From Pseudomonas cedrina subsp. cedrina (lineage in GTDB: Bacteria; Pseudomonadota; Gammaproteobacteria; Pseudomonadales; Pseudomonadaceae): 64,000 bases of DNA. The notes under the pieces were generated by a model. It was not told the origin of the DNA. It made no database searches and saw nothing but the letters and a program-made list of their open reading frames with translations. Of this stretch, positions 63,693-64,000 are shown in pieces. Location of the stretch: positions 186,001 through 250,000 of the forward strand of contig NZ_MNPW01000008.1 in NCBI RefSeq assembly GCF_001983175.1, written 5' to 3'. The stretch's first letter is position 1; every line of letters starts with the position of its first letter. Made by a program: the position numbers and the translations under genes.

Positions 63693-64000
63693 TTACTGAA
63701 GGATTCTGCGGACAGGGCGCGCGAGCCGTACGTAGTCCTTGCCGTTGCCGTAGATCCAGCCATCTACAAAGAACATGCCGTAGGCGTAGTAGGCGGAGCG
63801 CTGCGTGCTGCTGATGTACCACTCCTTCTCGAACGCCTCAGGCAGGTACAGGTAGCCGTGATGCAGCTCGCCAGAGGAGGGCAGATAGAAGTCGTTGTGC
63901 CCGTCGCGGGTGTAGGCAGATGCCGCGTCAGCGGCTGGGTGAGAACCGTCGCGATTGACGAGTATTGTGGTGTTCTCGCGCCCGTCGATGCCACTGGTAG
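63693..64000 (-). CDS. DUF1566-type protein, C-terminal part (partial at window edge)
   Basis: An uninterrupted frame enters from the right edge and ends at TAA 63,693-63,695. The last 100 codons include TRDGHNDFYLPSSGELHHGY, EKEWYISSTQRSAYYAYGMF and VRLARPVRRIL, which fit the DUF1566 (lectin-like) pattern: D-x-Y-L-P-S-x-x-E-L ... W-x-S-S-T ... V-R-P-V-R. The N-terminus lies outside the window. Alternative frames here are low-complexity and not credible. Confidence 0.75.
   Translation of the reverse strand, partial: TSGIDGRENTTILVNRDGSHPAADAASAYTRDGHNDFYLPSSGELHHGYLYLPEAFEKEWYISSTQRSAYYAYGMFFVDGWIYGNGKDYVRLARPVRRILQ

Overview
The window is chromosomal DNA of a Pseudomonas of the P. fluorescens group. 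The evidence is the gene set (fpr, mscL, katB, radA, cstA/btsT-yjiX-yjiA, glyA, ettA, gdhA, mqo), the high GC content, and many copies of the fluorescens-type REP palindrome (arms such as GTGGGAGCGGGCTTGC) between genes. All identifications come from reading sequence and translated motifs; no database search was run.

Positions 1-32,000 are mostly core genome: redox and stress genes (fpr, katB, radA), a mechanosensitive channel, a PilZ protein, a pyruvate uptake cluster (CstA/BtsT-YjiX-YjiA), serine hydroxymethyltransferase, a large PAS-GGDEF-EAL protein, EttA, glutamate dehydrogenase, a GreA/GreB-type factor, a Lon-like protease, several secreted proteins or lipoproteins of unknown role, YqhA and an ArnT-like glycosyltransferase. 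From 32,088 to 36,185 lies an iron-regulated cell-surface signalling operon: Fur box, ECF sigma factor, FecR-type regulator and TonB-dependent receptor. From 36,433 to 43,076 a small glycan locus combines galE with a divergent, overlapping operon of glycosyltransferase, UDP-galactopyranose mutase, GH1-like enzyme and ABC exporter. From 43,226 to 47,638 come a ribosome-hibernation-like protein, a baeRF-type release-factor homologue, malate:quinone oxidoreductase and a metallo-beta-lactamase-fold hydrolase.

The region 47,660-60,540 is accessory. It starts with a tandem duplication of a small DUF3077/DUF6124-type gene and its leader. A defence island follows: type I restriction-modification (hsdM-hsdS-hsdR), an Mrr endonuclease, a decayed DUF1016 nuclease, a low-GC two-gene system that I read as Kiwa (kwaA-kwaB), and a nucleotidyltransferase/small-protein pair resembling a toxin-antitoxin module. 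At 60,548 there is a fragment matching the 3' end of a tmRNA gene. It marks the end of an integrated element that continues past the right edge: lipoprotein cargo, tyrosine integrase, overlapping excisionase, three small phage-type genes and a truncated DUF1566-type protein.

The most interesting observation is a leader shared by three DUF3077/DUF6124-type genes (before 20,586, 48,108 and 48,913), with an orphan 5' half at 36,215. It has a 12-bp stem, a UUCG-capped hairpin and a 7-nt motif occurring three times (direct, inverted, direct). All three occurrences change together between copies, so that pairing is always kept. This suggests a structured RNA with a pseudoknot or an alternative-pairing switch, or else a DNA site recognised by its folding.
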